64,000 nt of DNA from Kaustia mangrovi (GCF_015482775.1 NZ_CP058214.1:62001-126000), one strand, 5' to 3'. Counted from the stretch's first letter, positions 41,269-55,269 are shown. The notes: generated by a model from the letters alone, not told the origin. Made by a program: numbers and translations.

Positions 41269-42801
41269 GTGACCGACGTCATCAAGGAGTTGGAACAGCG
41301 GCGCGCAGTGGCGCGGCTCGGCGGTGGCGAGAAGCGCATCGCCGCCCAGCACGAGCGCGGCAAGCTGACAGCGCGCGAGCGGCTGGAGCTTCTGCTCGAC
41401 GACGGCTCGTTCGAGGAGTTCGACATGTTCGTCGAGCACCGCTGCACCGACTTCTCCATGGACGAAACCAAGATCCCGGGCGACGGCGTCGTGACGGGAT
41501 GGGGCACGGTGAACGGCCGCACCGTCTATGTCTTCGCCAAGGACTTCACCGTCTTCGGCGGGTCGCTGTCGGAGACCCATGCCCGCAAGATCACCAAGAT
41601 CCAGGACATGGCGCTCACCAACCGCGCGCCCGTGATCGGCCTGTTCGACGCCGGCGGTGCGCGCATCCAGGAGGGTGTCGCTGCGCTCGGTGGCTATGGC
41701 GAGGTGTTCCTGCGTAACGTGATGGCGTCCGGCGTCGTCCCGCAGATCTCTGTCATCATGGGGCCGTGCGCCGGCGGCGACGTCTATTCGCCGGCCATGA
41801 CGGACTTCATCTTCATGGTACGCGACACCTCCTATATGTTCGTCACCGGGCCGGACGTGGTGAAGACGGTGACCAACGAGACGGTGACGGCGGAGGAGCT
41901 CGGCGGGGCGAGCGTCCACACCACCAAGTCGTCGGTCGCGGACGCGGCCTTCGACAACGATGTCGACGCGCTGCTCCAGATCCGCCGCTTCATCGATTTC
42001 CTGCCGGCCTCCAACACGGAGCCGGTTCCCGAGATTCCGAGCTTCGACGACCCGGATCGCATGGAAATGTCGCTCGACACGCTGGTGCCGGAGAACCCGA
42101 ACCAACCCTACGACATGAAGGAACTGATCCTGAAGGTCGTGGACGAGGGGGATTTCTTCGAGATCCAGGGCTCTTACGCCAAGAACATCATAACGGGCTT
42201 CGGCCGCGTGGAGGGCCGCACGGTGGGCTTCGTCGCCAACCAGCCCATGGTGCTTGCTGGCGTTCTCGACGCGGACGCCTCGCGCAAGGCGGCCCGCTTC
42301 GTGCGCTTCTGCGACTGTTTCTCCATTCCGGTGGTCACCTTCGTCGATGTGCCGGGCTTCCTGCCAGGCACGGCGCAGGAATATGGCGGGCTGATCAAGC
42401 ACGGTGCGAAGCTGCTCTTCGCCTATGCAGAGGCCACCGTCCCGAAGGTGACGGTCATCACGCGCAAGGCCTATGGCGGTGCCTATGACGTGATGTCGTC
42501 GAAGCATATTCGCGGCGACGTGAACTATGCCTGGCCGTCGGCGGAAATCGCCGTGATGGGGCCGAAGGGGGCGGCGGAGATCCTCTATCGCTCCGAACTC
42601 GGCGACAAGGACCGGATCGCCCAGCGCATCGCCGAATACGAGACCCGGTTCGCAAATCCCTTCGTCGCGGCCGAGCGCGGCTATATCGACGAGGTGATCC
42701 TGCCCCATTCCACGCGGCGCCGGCTGTCGCGCGCGCTCGACATGCTGCGTACCAAGACGCAGCAGAACCCCTGGAAGAAGCACGACAACATTCCATTGTA
42801 G
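41269..42801 (+). CDS. pccB: Propionyl-CoA carboxylase beta chain
   Basis: Carboxyltransferase subunit that moves CO2 from biotin to propionyl-CoA, feeding methylmalonyl-CoA and succinyl-CoA. The protein has 510 residues from GTG 41269 behind GGGGAGG, the normal length, with N- and C-terminal crotonase-fold halves. [14 protein letters not shown] and [18 protein letters not shown] are typical of PccB, and [17 protein letters not shown] forms an oxyanion region. The alpha chain is at 45536-47557, separated by two unrelated genes. Confidence 0.95.
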   Translation: MTDVIKELEQRRAVARLGGGEKRIAAQHERGKLTARERLELLLDDGSFEEFDMFVEHRCTDFSMDETKIPGDGVVTGWGTVNGRTVYVFAKDFTVFGGSLSETHARKITKIQDMALTNRAPVIGLFDAGGARIQEGVAALGGYGEVFLRNVMASGVVPQISVIMGPCAGGDVYSPAMTDFIFMVRDTSYMFVTGPDVVKTVTNETVTAEELGGASVHTTKSSVADAAFDNDVDALLQIRRFIDFLPASNTEPVPEIPSFDDPDRMEMSLDTLVPENPNQPYDMKELILKVVDEGDFFEIQGSYAKNIITGFGRVEGRTVGFVANQPMVLAGVLDADASRKAARFVRFCDCFSIPVVTFVDVPGFLPGTAQEYGGLIKHGAKLLFAYAEATVPKVTVITRKAYGGAYDVMSSKHIRGDVNYAWPSAEIAVMGPKGAAEILYRSELGDKDRIAQRIAEYETRFANPFVAAERGYIDEVILPHSTRRRLSRALDMLRTKTQQNPWKKHDNIPL

Positions 42802-42911
42802 CCCGCCCCGCCATCCCGCACCCTTTGCGCGAACGCATCCTTGTCGCCATCATGGGGGCTGACCGCCGATGATGGCGGCCCGAGGCAGGGCACGGACAGG
42901 ACCGAGCGACC

Positions 42912-44155
42912 ATGGATGCCGTGGAACTGTTTCAGCGTCTGGCGCTTGCGCTCGCCATCGGGCTCCTGATCGGCGTGGAGCGCGGCTGGAAGGAGCGCGA
43001 ACTGGCGGAAGGCCGGCGCGTCGCGGGTATCCGCACCTTCGCGCTCATCGGCCTTCTGGGGGCGTTCTGGCGGCTGTCGGCCAGGAGGTCGGTGCGCTCG
43101 TGCCGGCGGTGGGGTTTGCCGCCTTCGCCGGGGCCTTCATCGTGTTCAGGCTGCGCGGGGTCCGTCAGGCCGAGCTCTATGGCATGACGACCGTGGTCGC
43201 GGCCATGCTGGACTTCGCGCTCGGCGCCTATGCCCTCGTCGGCAACCAGGCGGCTGCGGCAGCCGCGGCGGTGGCGACGACCGGGCTCCTCGCGGTCAAG
43301 GGCGTGCTGCACGAATGGGTCCAGAAGCTCTCCTGGCGCGAGCTCCGGGCGAGCCTCATCCTGCTCGCCATGGTCTTCATCCTGCTGCCGATCCTGCCGG
43401 ACCGCGAGATCGAACCGCTCGGCGTCAACCCTTACGACCTCTGGCTACTCACCATCCTGATCGCGGCGGTCTCGTTCGTCGGCTATGTGGCGATCAAGGT
43501 CATGGGAGAGCGCTATGGCCTGCTGCTCGCCGCGGTGGCCGGCGGTCTTGCCTCCTCCACCGCGGCCACGCTCCATTTTGCACGCCTCGCCAAGACGGTG
43601 GCCAACCGCAAGCGCTCCCTCTCCGGGGCGGCGCTGCTCGCCAATCTCGTCATGTATGGCCGAGTCGCGGTGCTGGTCGGCCTGTTCTCGCCGGCCATGC
43701 TGGTCGAGATCGGCCCGCCGCTCGCCCTGGGCGCGCTCGCCACGGGCGCCGTTGCGGCCGTGCTGCTGCAGCGCGACTTCCAGGCGATGGACAGGGATGC
43801 CCAGGAGATGGTGCTCAAGAACCCCTTCGAGTTCGGCATGGTGCTGAGATTCGGCGTACTGCTCGCCGTCGTCTTCATCCTTGCGGCCTGGCTCAAGCGG
43901 GAGTTCGGCCAGACGGGCATCTACGTGCTGTCGGCGATCTCGGGGATCCTCGATGTCGACGCTATCACCCTGACGCTCGCGCGCTCTGGCGGTCCCATGC
44001 TCGGAATCCTGATCGCGGTGGCCATGAACACACTCGCCAAGGCCGGCATCGGCATGGTTGCGGGCGGGCGGACGGTGGCCGCGCTGTTGTCGGTCGGCGC
44101 GGCGGCCGGGATCGCGGGTATCGCGGCAGGCCTGTGGCTGGTCGAGACGCTCTGA
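42912..44155 (+). CDS. MgtC/DUF4010-type membrane protein, frameshifted as read
   Basis: Predicted multi-span inner-membrane protein. The N-terminal part resembles the MgtC/SapB region (LALAIGLLIGVERGWKERE) and the C-terminal half resembles DUF4010. The role is unknown. The frame starting at ATG 42912 is lost at the G-run 43058-43062; the rest (GGVLAAVGQEVGALVPAVGF to LVETL) is read one frame over to 44155. One extra G gives IGLLGGVLAAVG and a 414-residue protein with about a dozen hydrophobic segments. It converges on the cyclase gene with a 22-bp gap. Confidence 0.82.
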
Positions 44156-44177
44156 AGGCCCGGCGCGACCGCCCGGT

Positions 44178-45415
44178 TCAGGCCGCGACCTGGGCCGGGG
44201 CGCAAACCGCGACGGGACGGTTGAAGCCGGCGAGGTTGTGCTTGCCGAGCGGGCGCCATTCGGTCTTGAGGCACGCGGTGAAATCCTGGCTTGCGAGAAC
44301 CGGCTCGCCCAGCGACTTGCACAGATGCTCCACGCGCACGACTTCGTTGACCGCCGCGCCGAAGACGGAGAAGGTCAGCCGGTCCTCCGCGCCCACATTG
44401 CCGAACATGACATCGCCGACATGGAGCCCGATCACGCAGTCCAGCGTCGGCAGACCCAGATCCTCGCGCAGTGTGTTGACCCGGCGAGCCTGCGGCGCGC
44501 ATCGAGCGCTGCGGCATAGGCCCGCTCGCAGGCCTTCTCCATGCCGCCGTCATTGGCGTCCGCGGGGAAGATGGCCAGCATGGCGTCGCCCACGAAGCTC
44601 AGGATCTCGCCGCGCTCGGCGGTCACCGCCGCGCCGATGGTCTCGAAATAGCTGTTGAGCGTATCGATGAAGTCCTGGCGGCTCATCGTGTCGGCCATGC
44701 GCGTCGAGTTGCGCAGGTCCGCATACCAGATCGCGGCCTGGATGGTCTCGCCGTCGCCACGCTTGATCTGGCCGGACAGGACGCGCGACCCGGCATCGGC
44801 GCCGAGATAGGTCACGAGGATGTTCTGCGCGAGCTTGGAGCGGATCGCCATCTTGCAGGCGACGCCCAGACGGTCGCGGATGCGGATGAGCGCGCGCAGC
44901 TCGCCTTCGCTGAAGCCCGTCGGGCGGTCGCTCGTCCACGAGCCGAGCATGCCCTGATTCTCGTCGGTGTGATGGAACCCGACGGCGAAGGCGACATAGT
45001 CGGTGCCGCCGGCCTCGTGGATCTCGCCCAGCACGGCGAACTCCTTGCCGCTGTCGGCGTCGAGATGCCGGCGCAGGCAGGGCACGTCATGCTCGAGCAT
45101 GTAATGGAACGGGCTCTGCTTGAAATCGTCCGGCAGGCCCTCCGCCACATGCGGGAAGGTCTCCACCGTCAGGCCTTCGCCGCGAACCCAGGTGAACCCC
45201 ACCGCGCGGTAGAGCGGGTGAAGCATGGAGAAGCCCAGGAAACAGCGATAGAGGCCGACGCCAGCGGACTGGAGGCGCTCACAGCAACCGCTGATGATCT
45301 CCTTCAGATTGCCGTCGCGCAGCGCCTGCTCCATGAGCCAGTCGGCCAGCTGGCCGATCAGGATGGGCGAGGGCGTGCTCTCGGCCGTTTGAACATCAAC
45401 TTCTGAGATTTCCAT
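44178..45415 (-). CDS. Class III adenylate/guanylate cyclase, frameshifted as read
   Basis: Predicted soluble nucleotide cyclase. From the ATG at 45415, residues 1-200 form a sensor-like domain of unknown ligand with no membrane span. The catalytic domain follows: metal-binding Asp233 (WYADLRNSTRM) and Asp277 (SFVGDAMLAIF), then FGAAVNEVVRVEHL with the transition-state Asn and Arg. The frame breaks at the run 44480-44482 (GGG on the coding strand), and the end is read in another frame down to 44178. One extra base restores a 412-residue protein through the segment VNTLREDLGLPTLDCVIGLH. It is divergent from pccA. Confidence 0.87.
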
Positions 45416-45535
45416 CTCGCGTGGTTCCTCCGGTCGGCCCCATGGGAGTTTACGCTGACGCGCAGGGCCGGTAAAAGTCTCTACGCCGCTGGCCCATGCC
45501 GGCGATGCCGCATCAAGGGGAGTAGAGCGCCGTCC

Positions 45536-47557
<2,022 letters not shown>

Positions 47558-47608
47558 TCCTTCCGCCTCGTGGTACAGTGGAACATTGACGGGTTGGACG
47601 AGGATCCC

Positions 47609-47887
47609 ATGACCCGCACGGTTCATGTCCGCATAGAGGGCCGTGTCCAGGGTGTCTATTTCCGGGCCTGGACGGAAAAGACCGCCCACGAGCTCGGCCT
47701 GTCCGGCTGGGTGCGCAACCGCCGCGACGGGGCGGTGGAGGCGCTGTTCTCCGGCGCCGAGTCGGGCGTTTCGGAGATGCTCGCGCGCTGCGGGGACGGC
47801 CCTTACGACGCCCGTGTCTCGCGCGTGGAGATCATCCAGGAGGGCGGTGCCGCACCGGAGGGCTTTTCCGTCCTTCCCACGGCCTGA
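47609..47887 (+). CDS. acyP: Acylphosphatase
   Basis: Hydrolyses acyl phosphates. The protein has 92 residues from ATG 47609; a start 13 codons earlier is possible but would not be family-like. The active-site Arg19 is in GRVQGVYFRAWT and Asn37 in GWVRNRRDGAVEA. It lies 51 bp after pccA and is probably cotranscribed. Confidence 0.95.
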   Translation: MTRTVHVRIEGRVQGVYFRAWTEKTAHELGLSGWVRNRRDGAVEALFSGAESGVSEMLARCGDGPYDARVSRVEIIQEGGAAPEGFSVLPTA

Positions 47888-47968
47888 GCCGGCCTTGCCG
47901 CCACGGGCTCCATCCGGTAGAACCCGACCACGACATCACACGCAGTGGCGGACGACATCCGGCTTCAC

Positions 47969-49468
47969 ATGAGCAAGAAGACCAAGATCAGGCGGCCCAA
48001 GGCGCGGCTTGCCAAGGGATTTCGTGATATCGAGGCGGGCGAGCTCAGGGGCATGAAGCGCATGCTCGCGACCATCGAGCATGTCTACGAATCCTATGGC
48101 TTCGAGCCCATCGAGACGCCGGCCATCGAATATACCGAGGCGCTGGGCAAGTTCCTGCCCGATCAGGACCGGCCGAACGAGGGCGTGTTCTCCTTCCAGG
48201 ACGAGGACGAGCAGTGGCTCTCGCTGCGCTACGACCTCACCGCGCCGCTCGCGCGCTATGTGGCGGAGAACTACGACGCCCTGCCCAAGCCCTATCGCAG
48301 CTACCGCGCGGGCTGGGTGTTCCGCAACGAGAAGCCGGGTCCGGGCCGCTTCCGCCAGTTCATGCAGTTCGACGCCGACACGGTGGGGACGGCCTCTCCC
48401 GCGGCGGATGCGGAAGTGTGCATGATGGCCGCCGACACGCTGGAGGCGCTGGGCATTCCGCGCGGCGCCTATGTGATCCGTGTCAACAACCGCAAGGTTC
48501 TCGACGGCGTCCTGGAAACGATTGGCCTCGACCCCGCCGATCCGACGTTCGAGATGCAGCGCCTGACCATCCTGCGCGCCATCGACAAGCTCGACCGGCT
48601 GGGGACGGAGGGCGTGCGCCTGCTGCTCGGCGCGGGCCGCAAGGACGACAGTGGCGATTTCACCAAGGGGGCCGGGCTCGGCGCTGCGCAGATCGATACG
48701 GTGATGGCCTTTGTGGAGGCTGGCGGCGCGAACCGGACTGACGTGCTGAAGGCGCTCGAGCCGCTGGTCGCGGGAAGCGCGCAGGGCGTCGAGGGGCTCG
48801 CGGAGCTCGCCGAGATGGACACCCTGTTCTCCGCCGCGGGGTATGATCCAGACCGCATCTGCCTCGATCCCTCCGTCGTGCGTGGCCTCGGCTACTATAC
48901 CGGTCCCGTCTTCGAGGCCGAGCTGACCTTCGAGGCGGAGACGGAGGAGGGAGAGATCGCGCGCTTCGGCTCCGTCGGCGGCGGTGGGCGTTACGACGAT
49001 CTGGTCGCGCGCTTCCGTGGTCAGGACGTGCCGGCGACGGGCTTCTCCGTCGGCGTCTCGCGGCTTTATTCCGCCCTTGTCGCGCTCGGCAAGATCGAGG
49101 GGGAAGGGGCGATGGCCCCGGTCGTGGTTCTGGTGATGGACCGCGAACGCCTTGCCGACTATCAGCGCATGGTCATCGCGCTGCGCGAGGCGGGCATCCG
49201 CGCGGAGATGTATCTCGGCACGAGCGGCCTCAAGGCGCAGATGAAATATGCCGACCGGCGCGGCGCCCCTTGCGTGATCATCCAGGGCGACGACGAGCTC
49301 GCCAATGGCGAGGTGCAGATCAAGGACCTGATCGAAGGCGCGAAGCTGTCGGAGACCATCGAGGAGCGCGAGGAATGGCGCGCCGCGCGGCCCGCGCAAT
49401 TCTCCGTCAAGACCGATGAGCTGGTTTCGGCGGTGAGGGACGTTCTTGCCCGCCATGGCGCGCAATAG
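47969..49468 (+). CDS. hisS: Histidine--tRNA ligase
   Basis: Charges tRNA-His. The protein has 499 residues from ATG 47969 ([20 protein letters not shown]); GTG 47945 would add eight residues. Class II motif 2 is [20 protein letters not shown], the histidine-binding motif is near [15 protein letters not shown], motif 3 is in [14 protein letters not shown], and a C-terminal anticodon-binding domain follows. The length and insert are typical of alphaproteobacteria. hisZ starts 8 bp after its stop. Confidence 0.97.
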   Translation: MSKKTKIRRPKARLAKGFRDIEAGELRGMKRMLATIEHVYESYGFEPIETPAIEYTEALGKFLPDQDRPNEGVFSFQDEDEQWLSLRYDLTAPLARYVAENYDALPKPYRSYRAGWVFRNEKPGPGRFRQFMQFDADTVGTASPAADAEVCMMAADTLEALGIPRGAYVIRVNNRKVLDGVLETIGLDPADPTFEMQRLTILRAIDKLDRLGTEGVRLLLGAGRKDDSGDFTKGAGLGAAQIDTVMAFVEAGGANRTDVLKALEPLVAGSAQGVEGLAELAEMDTLFSAAGYDPDRICLDPSVVRGLGYYTGPVFEAELTFEAETEEGEIARFGSVGGGGRYDDLVARFRGQDVPATGFSVGVSRLYSALVALGKIEGEGAMAPVVVLVMDRERLADYQRMVIALREAGIRAEMYLGTSGLKAQMKYADRRGAPCVIIQGDDELANGEVQIKDLIEGAKLSETIEEREEWRAARPAQFSVKTDELVSAVRDVLARHGAQ

Positions 49469-49476
49469 GGAAACCC

Positions 49477-50652
49477 ATGCCCGGCAAGACGGCAGATGAG
49501 CGCGCCGCGCTCGATGCGCAGAACGAGATCATGCTGGCCCGCTTCGTGGAGGCGGGGTTCAGGCATATCGCGCCGAGCATCCTTCAACCGGCGGACCTGT
49601 TCCTCGACCGCTCCGGCGAGGACATCCGCACGCGAACCTTCGTGTTCACCGACCCGGCGGGCCGCGAGCTGTGCCTGAGGCCGGACCTCACGCTGCCGAC
49701 CTGCCGCTACCATCTGGAGCGCGCCGAGCGGCCGGACGCGGAAGCGCGCTACTGCTATTGCGGGCCGGCCTTCCGCTACCAGCCCGGCGGCGCTGACCGC
49801 ATGCACCCGCAGGAGTTCGTGCAGGTCGGCGTCGAATGGTTCGCCGCCGGCGACCGTGAGGCCTGCGAGGCGGATGTGCTGGCGCTCGCCATCGGCGCGG
49901 TCGAGGCCGCGGGCCTTCGCGGCTATCGCGTCCGCCTCGGCGACCTCGCTCTGTTCAACGCGCTGATCGACTCGATCCCGATGCCCGCACGCTGGCGGGC
50001 GCGCCTCAAGCACCAGTTCTGGCGGCCGAAGGCGTTCCGTGCGCTGATGGAGCGGCTGGCGGGCCAGATCGGCGAGACGCACGACCCGGCGGAACCCCTT
50101 CTGGAGTCGATCGACGGCCACGGGCTGGAGCGGGCCGAAGCGGTGGTCGAGGAGGTTCTCGAGCAGGAGGGCATTCCGCTCGTCGGCGGGCGCAGCGTCA
50201 CAGAGATTGCCACGCGTCTCCACGAACGCGCCAGCGACCGCCGCGAGGCGCCGCTGACCGCCGCCCAGATCGCACTTGTCGAGCAGTATCTCGCGATAGA
50301 CGGGGCGCCGGCCGAGGCGCTTGGCGCCATGCGCTCTCTGGGTGCCGACGGCAGCGAGGCTTTCTCGCTGGCGGTCGAAAGTCTCGCGCGCCGCTTCGCG
50401 CTGGCCGGAGAGAGGGGGCTTCCCTGCGCGGATTACCGCTTCTCCGCGGAGTTCGGGCGTAATCTCGAATATTATACGGGCACCGTGTTCCAGATCGAGG
50501 TGAAGGCCGCGACGGGCTGGGTGCCGGTGGCCGGCGGCGGGCGCTATGACGGGCTCATGGGCGGCATCGGAAGCCCGGTTTCCGTGCCGGCGGTCGGCTG
50601 TGCGATCCATACGGAGCGGCTGCGTGCGGCGGTGGAGGATGGCAATGGCTGA
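49477..50652 (+). CDS. hisZ: ATP phosphoribosyltransferase regulatory subunit HisZ
   Basis: Paralogue of the HisRS catalytic domain that activates short-form HisG. The protein has 391 residues, with a class II synthetase-like core ([53 protein letters not shown]) and no C-terminal anticodon-binding domain. Its end overlaps the hisG start by eight bases, so the two subunits are made together. Confidence 0.95.
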   Translation: MPGKTADERAALDAQNEIMLARFVEAGFRHIAPSILQPADLFLDRSGEDIRTRTFVFTDPAGRELCLRPDLTLPTCRYHLERAERPDAEARYCYCGPAFRYQPGGADRMHPQEFVQVGVEWFAAGDREACEADVLALAIGAVEAAGLRGYRVRLGDLALFNALIDSIPMPARWRARLKHQFWRPKAFRALMERLAGQIGETHDPAEPLLESIDGHGLERAEAVVEEVLEQEGIPLVGGRSVTEIATRLHERASDRREAPLTAAQIALVEQYLAIDGAPAEALGAMRSLGADGSEAFSLAVESLARRFALAGERGLPCADYRFSAEFGRNLEYYTGTVFQIEVKAATGWVPVAGGGRYDGLMGGIGSPVSVPAVGCAIHTERLRAAVEDGNG

Positions 50653-51346
50653 GCCCCTGATCGTCGCCCTGCCGAGCAAGGGCCGCCTCATGGAGCAGGC
50701 GGCGGGCGTTCTGGAGAAGGCCGGGCTCGCCGTGGAGCGCATCGGCGCGGCGCGCACCTATCAGGGCCGCCTCAACGGCGTGGACGGGGTGGAGGTCGCC
50801 TTCCTGTCGGCGACCGAGATTGCCCATATGCTGCGCGAGGGCACGGTTCATTTGGGGGTGACGGGGGAAGATCTCCTCGACGAGCACATCGCCGACCGCG
50901 ACGGGGCGGTGGATATTCTCCATCACATGGGCTTCGGCCATGCCGACGTGATCGTCGCCGTGCCGCAGTGTTGGCTCGATGTCGCGACCATGGCCGATCT
51001 CGACGAGGTCTCTGTCGCCTTCCATGCCCGCCACGGCCGGCGGGTGCGCGTGGCCACGAAATATCTTAACGTCACCCGCCGCTTCTTCGCGGAGAAGGGG
51101 GTGAGGGGCTACCGGATCGTGGAGAGTCTCGGGGCGACGGAAGGCGCGCCGGCCGCCGGCACGGCGGAGGTGATCGTCGACATCACCTCGACCGGCGCGA
51201 CGCTCAAGGCGAACCATCTGAAGATCCTCGACGACGGCGTCATCCTGCGCTCCCAGGCGGTCCTCGCCGCCAACCGCGCCGCGCTCGCCGATCCGCGCGC
51301 CACCGAGATCGCCCGCCGTGTCGGCGAGGTCCTGGCCGCAGGCTAG
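50645..51346 (+). CDS. hisG: ATP phosphoribosyltransferase catalytic subunit, short form
   Basis: First step of histidine biosynthesis. The protein has 233 residues from ATG 50645, the short form lacking the C-terminal ACT-like domain and so dependent on HisZ. It opens [14 protein letters not shown]; the PRPP-binding segment is in [19 protein letters not shown]. Last gene of the hisS-hisZ-hisG unit; it converges on groEL. Confidence 0.97.
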   Translation: MAEPLIVALPSKGRLMEQAAGVLEKAGLAVERIGAARTYQGRLNGVDGVEVAFLSATEIAHMLREGTVHLGVTGEDLLDEHIADRDGAVDILHHMGFGHADVIVAVPQCWLDVATMADLDEVSVAFHARHGRRVRVATKYLNVTRRFFAEKGVRGYRIVESLGATEGAPAAGTAEVIVDITSTGATLKANHLKILDDGVILRSQAVLAANRAALADPRATEIARRVGEVLAAG

Positions 51347-51434
51347 ATCGGCGGACTTTCAAACGAACCTTCAATCGAAGACGTTCAGGTCGGCTTGCCG
51401 TTCAGCGCGTCCCGCGGGGATTGCCACGACAACG

Positions 51435-51465
51435 AAAAAGGCCGCCCGGACGAATCCGGACGGCC
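51435..51465 (-). terminator. Intrinsic terminator of groESL
   Basis: On the - strand GGCCGTCCGGA, loop TTCG and TCCGGGCGGCC are followed by TTTTT (forward A-run 51435-51439). It lies 28 bp after the groEL stop. Confidence 0.85.
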
Positions 51466-51492
51466 CTGTAACGGTCAGGCTTGGGTGTGGGA

Positions 51493-53214
<1,722 letters not shown>

Positions 53215-53222
53215 TCAGGAGC

Positions 53223-53510
53223 CTATTCCAGCACGCCCATGATGTCGGACTCCTTCATGATCAAGACCTCCTTGCCGTCGATCTTGACCTCGGTGCCCGA
53301 CCACTTGCCGAACAGAACCTTGTCGCCCTTCTTGACGTCGAGCTTGACGACCTTGCCGTCTTCGCCGCGCGCGCCGGGGCCGACCGCGACGATTTCACCC
53401 TGCTGCGGCTTCTCCTGGGCGGTCTCGGGAATGATGATGCCGCCAGCCGTCTTGCTGTCTTCTTCGATGCGACGCACGACGACCCTGTCATGCAAAGGAC
53501 GGAATTTCAT
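53223..53510 (-). CDS. groES: 10 kDa co-chaperonin GroES
   Basis: Lid of the GroEL chamber. The protein has 95 residues from the ATG at 53510 ([20 protein letters not shown]), with the mobile loop [18 protein letters not shown] and the C-terminal [13 protein letters not shown]. Upstream in-frame codons lie within the leader and are excluded. The leader carries CIRCE and a heat-shock-type promoter. Confidence 0.99.
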   Translation of the reverse strand: MKFRPLHDRVVVRRIEEDSKTAGGIIIPETAQEKPQQGEIVAVGPGARGEDGKVVKLDVKKGDKVLFGKWSGTEVKIDGKEVLIMKESDIMGVLE

Positions 53511-53611
53511 GAGCTGAACTCTCCCTGAACGAATGGAACCGTTTGTCCTAACGTTCACGTTGATCTTTGCTTTCGTGAAAAGCGACCAACGCGAGTGCGT
53601 CGACCGCAGTG

Positions 53612-53638
53612 TTAGCACTCACTGGAAGCGAGTGCTAG
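53612..53638. promoter_or_regulatory. CIRCE operator (HrcA site) of groESL
   Basis: TTAGCACTC (53612-53620), nine bases and GAGTGCTAG (53630-53638) match the CIRCE consensus with one base different in the second arm. It is placed just downstream of the -10 element on the groES strand, where HrcA binding would block initiation. hrcA itself is not in the window. Confidence 0.95.
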
Positions 53639-53649
53639 CAACGAAGGCG

Positions 53650-53678
53650 AGATAAGAGGAGGGCATTCGGCTGTCAAG
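53650..53678 (-). promoter_or_regulatory. groESL promoter, sigma70/RpoH type
   Basis: On the - strand CTTGACA (53678-53672) and CTTATCT (53656-53650) are spaced CTTG-N18-CTTATCT, which fits the reported alphaproteobacterial heat-shock promoter pattern CTTG-N17/18-CYTATNT. TTGACA is also a perfect sigma70 -35 box. Dual use by RpoD and RpoH is plausible. Confidence 0.7.
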
Positions 53679-53757
53679 ATGCGCGCGCGCCGGAAAAATG
53701 CAAAAAATCGAGAGTCCATGCAGAAATCCGGATACGGCACCGGCCTGTTCTGTCTGT

Positions 53758-53785
53758 TGCCATCCCCGCCTGCGCGGGAATGACG
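53758..53785. repeat. REP-like palindromic element
   Basis: The stretch around CCCCGCCTGCGCGGGAATGA (53764-53783) resembles the CATTCCCGCGCAGGCGGGGAT type of short intergenic repeat common in GC-rich proteobacteria. No second copy was noticed in this window. The rest of 53679-53840, between the groES promoter and the carA stop, shows no gene. Confidence 0.45.
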
Positions 53786-53840
53786 TCCGCAAGGGAGCGG
53801 TCGTGCAGGCGAACACGGTGCGGGGCGGCTCGCGGGAGCC

Positions 53841-55088
53841 TCACCCCTTCGTCGCGGCGATGGTCTCCACGAAACGGCGGAAGAGATAGTGACTGTCCTG
53901 CGGGCCGGGCGAGGCTTCCGGGTGGTACTGCACGGAAAAGACCGGCCGGTCCTTCAGCGCGATACCGCAATTCGATCCGTCGAACAGGGAGATATGGGTC
54001 TCCTCCACGGTGTCGGGCAGGCTGTCGCGGTCGACGGCGAAGCCGTGGTTCATGGAGGTGATCTCGACCTTGTCGGTCGTGTGGTCCTTCACCGGATGGT
54101 TGGCGCCGTGATGGCCCTGATGCATCTTCACGGTGCGTGCGCCGAGCGCCAGCGCCAGCATCTGGTGGCCGAGGCAGATGCCGAAGATCGGCTTGCCGGA
54201 GTCCACGAGCTTGGCGATCTCCGGCACGGCGTAGTCGCCGGTGGCCGCGGGGTCGCCGGGACCGTTCGACAGAAAGATGCCGTCGGGCTCCATGGCGAGG
54301 ATGTCTTCGGCGCTGGTGCGCGCCGGGACCACCGTCACCTTGCAGCCGGCGGTCGCCAGGCAGCGCAGGATATTGCGCTTCAACCCGTAGTCGATGGCGA
54401 CGACGTGATAGCGCGGCGCCTCCAGCTCGCCGAAGCCGTCGGGCCACTGCCAGACCGTCTCCGTCCAGTCGTAGCGCTGGGCAGAGGTGACGTCGGGCAC
54501 GAGGTCCATGCCCTCAAGGCCCGGCCAGGCGGCCGCGTCCGTCTTCAGCCGGCCGGTGTCGAACGTGCCGTCGGGGGCGTGGACGATCACGGCGTTGGGC
54601 ATGCCGGTCTCGCGGATGCGCGCCGTCAGCGCCCGCGTGTCGACGCCGGTGATGCCGATGATGCCGCGCGCCTTGAGCCAGGCGTCGAGATGGCGGCTCG
54701 CGCGGTAGTTCGACGGTTCGGTAATGGCTTCCCGCAGCACGCAGCCCCTGACGCCGGAGCTGGCGGCGAGGTTGGAGACTTCCAGGTCCTCGTCATTCGT
54801 GCCGACATTGCCGATATGCGGGAAGGTGAAGGTGATGATCTGGCCGGCATAGGAGGGATCGGTCAGAATTTCCTCATAGCCGGTCATGGCGGTGTTGAAG
54901 CACACCTCGCCGATGGCCTCGCCGGTGGCGCCGATGCCGTGCCCCTCGATCACGGTGCCGTCGGCAAGCACGAGAAGAGCGGTCGTGCGCGGTGCGGTCC
55001 AGGGGGAGCCATGAGCGACGGGCGCGCGCGTCGAAGACGATCCGGACCGGGGCGCGGTCGATCCGGACGGAGAGGTCGGGGCGGTCAT
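53841..55088 (-). CDS. carA: Carbamoyl-phosphate synthase small (glutaminase) subunit
   Basis: Releases ammonia from glutamine for CarB, feeding arginine and pyrimidine synthesis. The protein has 415 residues from the ATG at 55088. The glutaminase triad is Cys305 (FGICLGHQ), His389 and Glu391 (VQYHPEASPGP); the N-terminal CPSase domain has ITFTFPHIGNVGTNDEDLE. The first 30 or so residues are a Ser/Thr/Pro/Ala-rich extension. carB is not adjacent, as is usual in this group. Confidence 0.98.
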   Translation of the reverse strand: MTAPTSPSGSTAPRSGSSSTRAPVAHGSPWTAPRTTALLVLADGTVIEGHGIGATGEAIGEVCFNTAMTGYEEILTDPSYAGQIITFTFPHIGNVGTNDEDLEVSNLAASSGVRGCVLREAITEPSNYRASRHLDAWLKARGIIGITGVDTRALTARIRETGMPNAVIVHAPDGTFDTGRLKTDAAAWPGLEGMDLVPDVTSAQRYDWTETVWQWPDGFGELEAPRYHVVAIDYGLKRNILRCLATAGCKVTVVPARTSAEDILAMEPDGIFLSNGPGDPAATGDYAVPEIAKLVDSGKPIFGICLGHQMLALALGARTVKMHQGHHGANHPVKDHTTDKVEITSMNHGFAVDRDSLPDTVEETHISLFDGSNCGIALKDRPVFSVQYHPEASPGPQDSHYLFRRFVETIAATKG

Positions 55089-55197
55089 GGGCTTGACTCC
55101 GTGCGCGATATGTGGCCGTTCGCACCGCCCGCCCGACGACAGGCGACCGGCGCTTGTCCGGCGCAGGCGGCAAGGTGCAGCCTGCATGTCGGCGCGA

Positions 55198-55226
55198 TAC
55201 TTAAGAGACAGGCGGGGCGAGGTCAA
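55198..55226 (-). promoter_or_regulatory. Candidate carA promoter
   Basis: On the - strand TTGACC (55226-55221), a 17-bp spacer and TAAGTA (55203-55198) form a reasonable sigma70 promoter, giving a leader of about 100 bases before carA. Confidence 0.5.
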
Positions 55227-55248
55227 GTTTTCGTCGATGCTTGAAACA

Positions 55249-55269
55249 GGCGGGAAAACCCGCCTTTTT
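55249..55269 (+). terminator. Intrinsic terminator between divergent carA and yqeY
   Basis: GGCGGG (55249-55254), loop AAAA and CCCGCC (55259-55264) run into TTTTT (55265-55269). It lies upstream of both flanking genes, so it does not end either of them. It would stop + strand transcripts coming from the carA leader side. Confidence 0.65.

Noticed and set aside
55249..55269. Attenuator of carA
   Set aside because: On the carA strand the hairpin lies upstream of the likely promoter at 55198-55226, so it would not be in the carA transcript.
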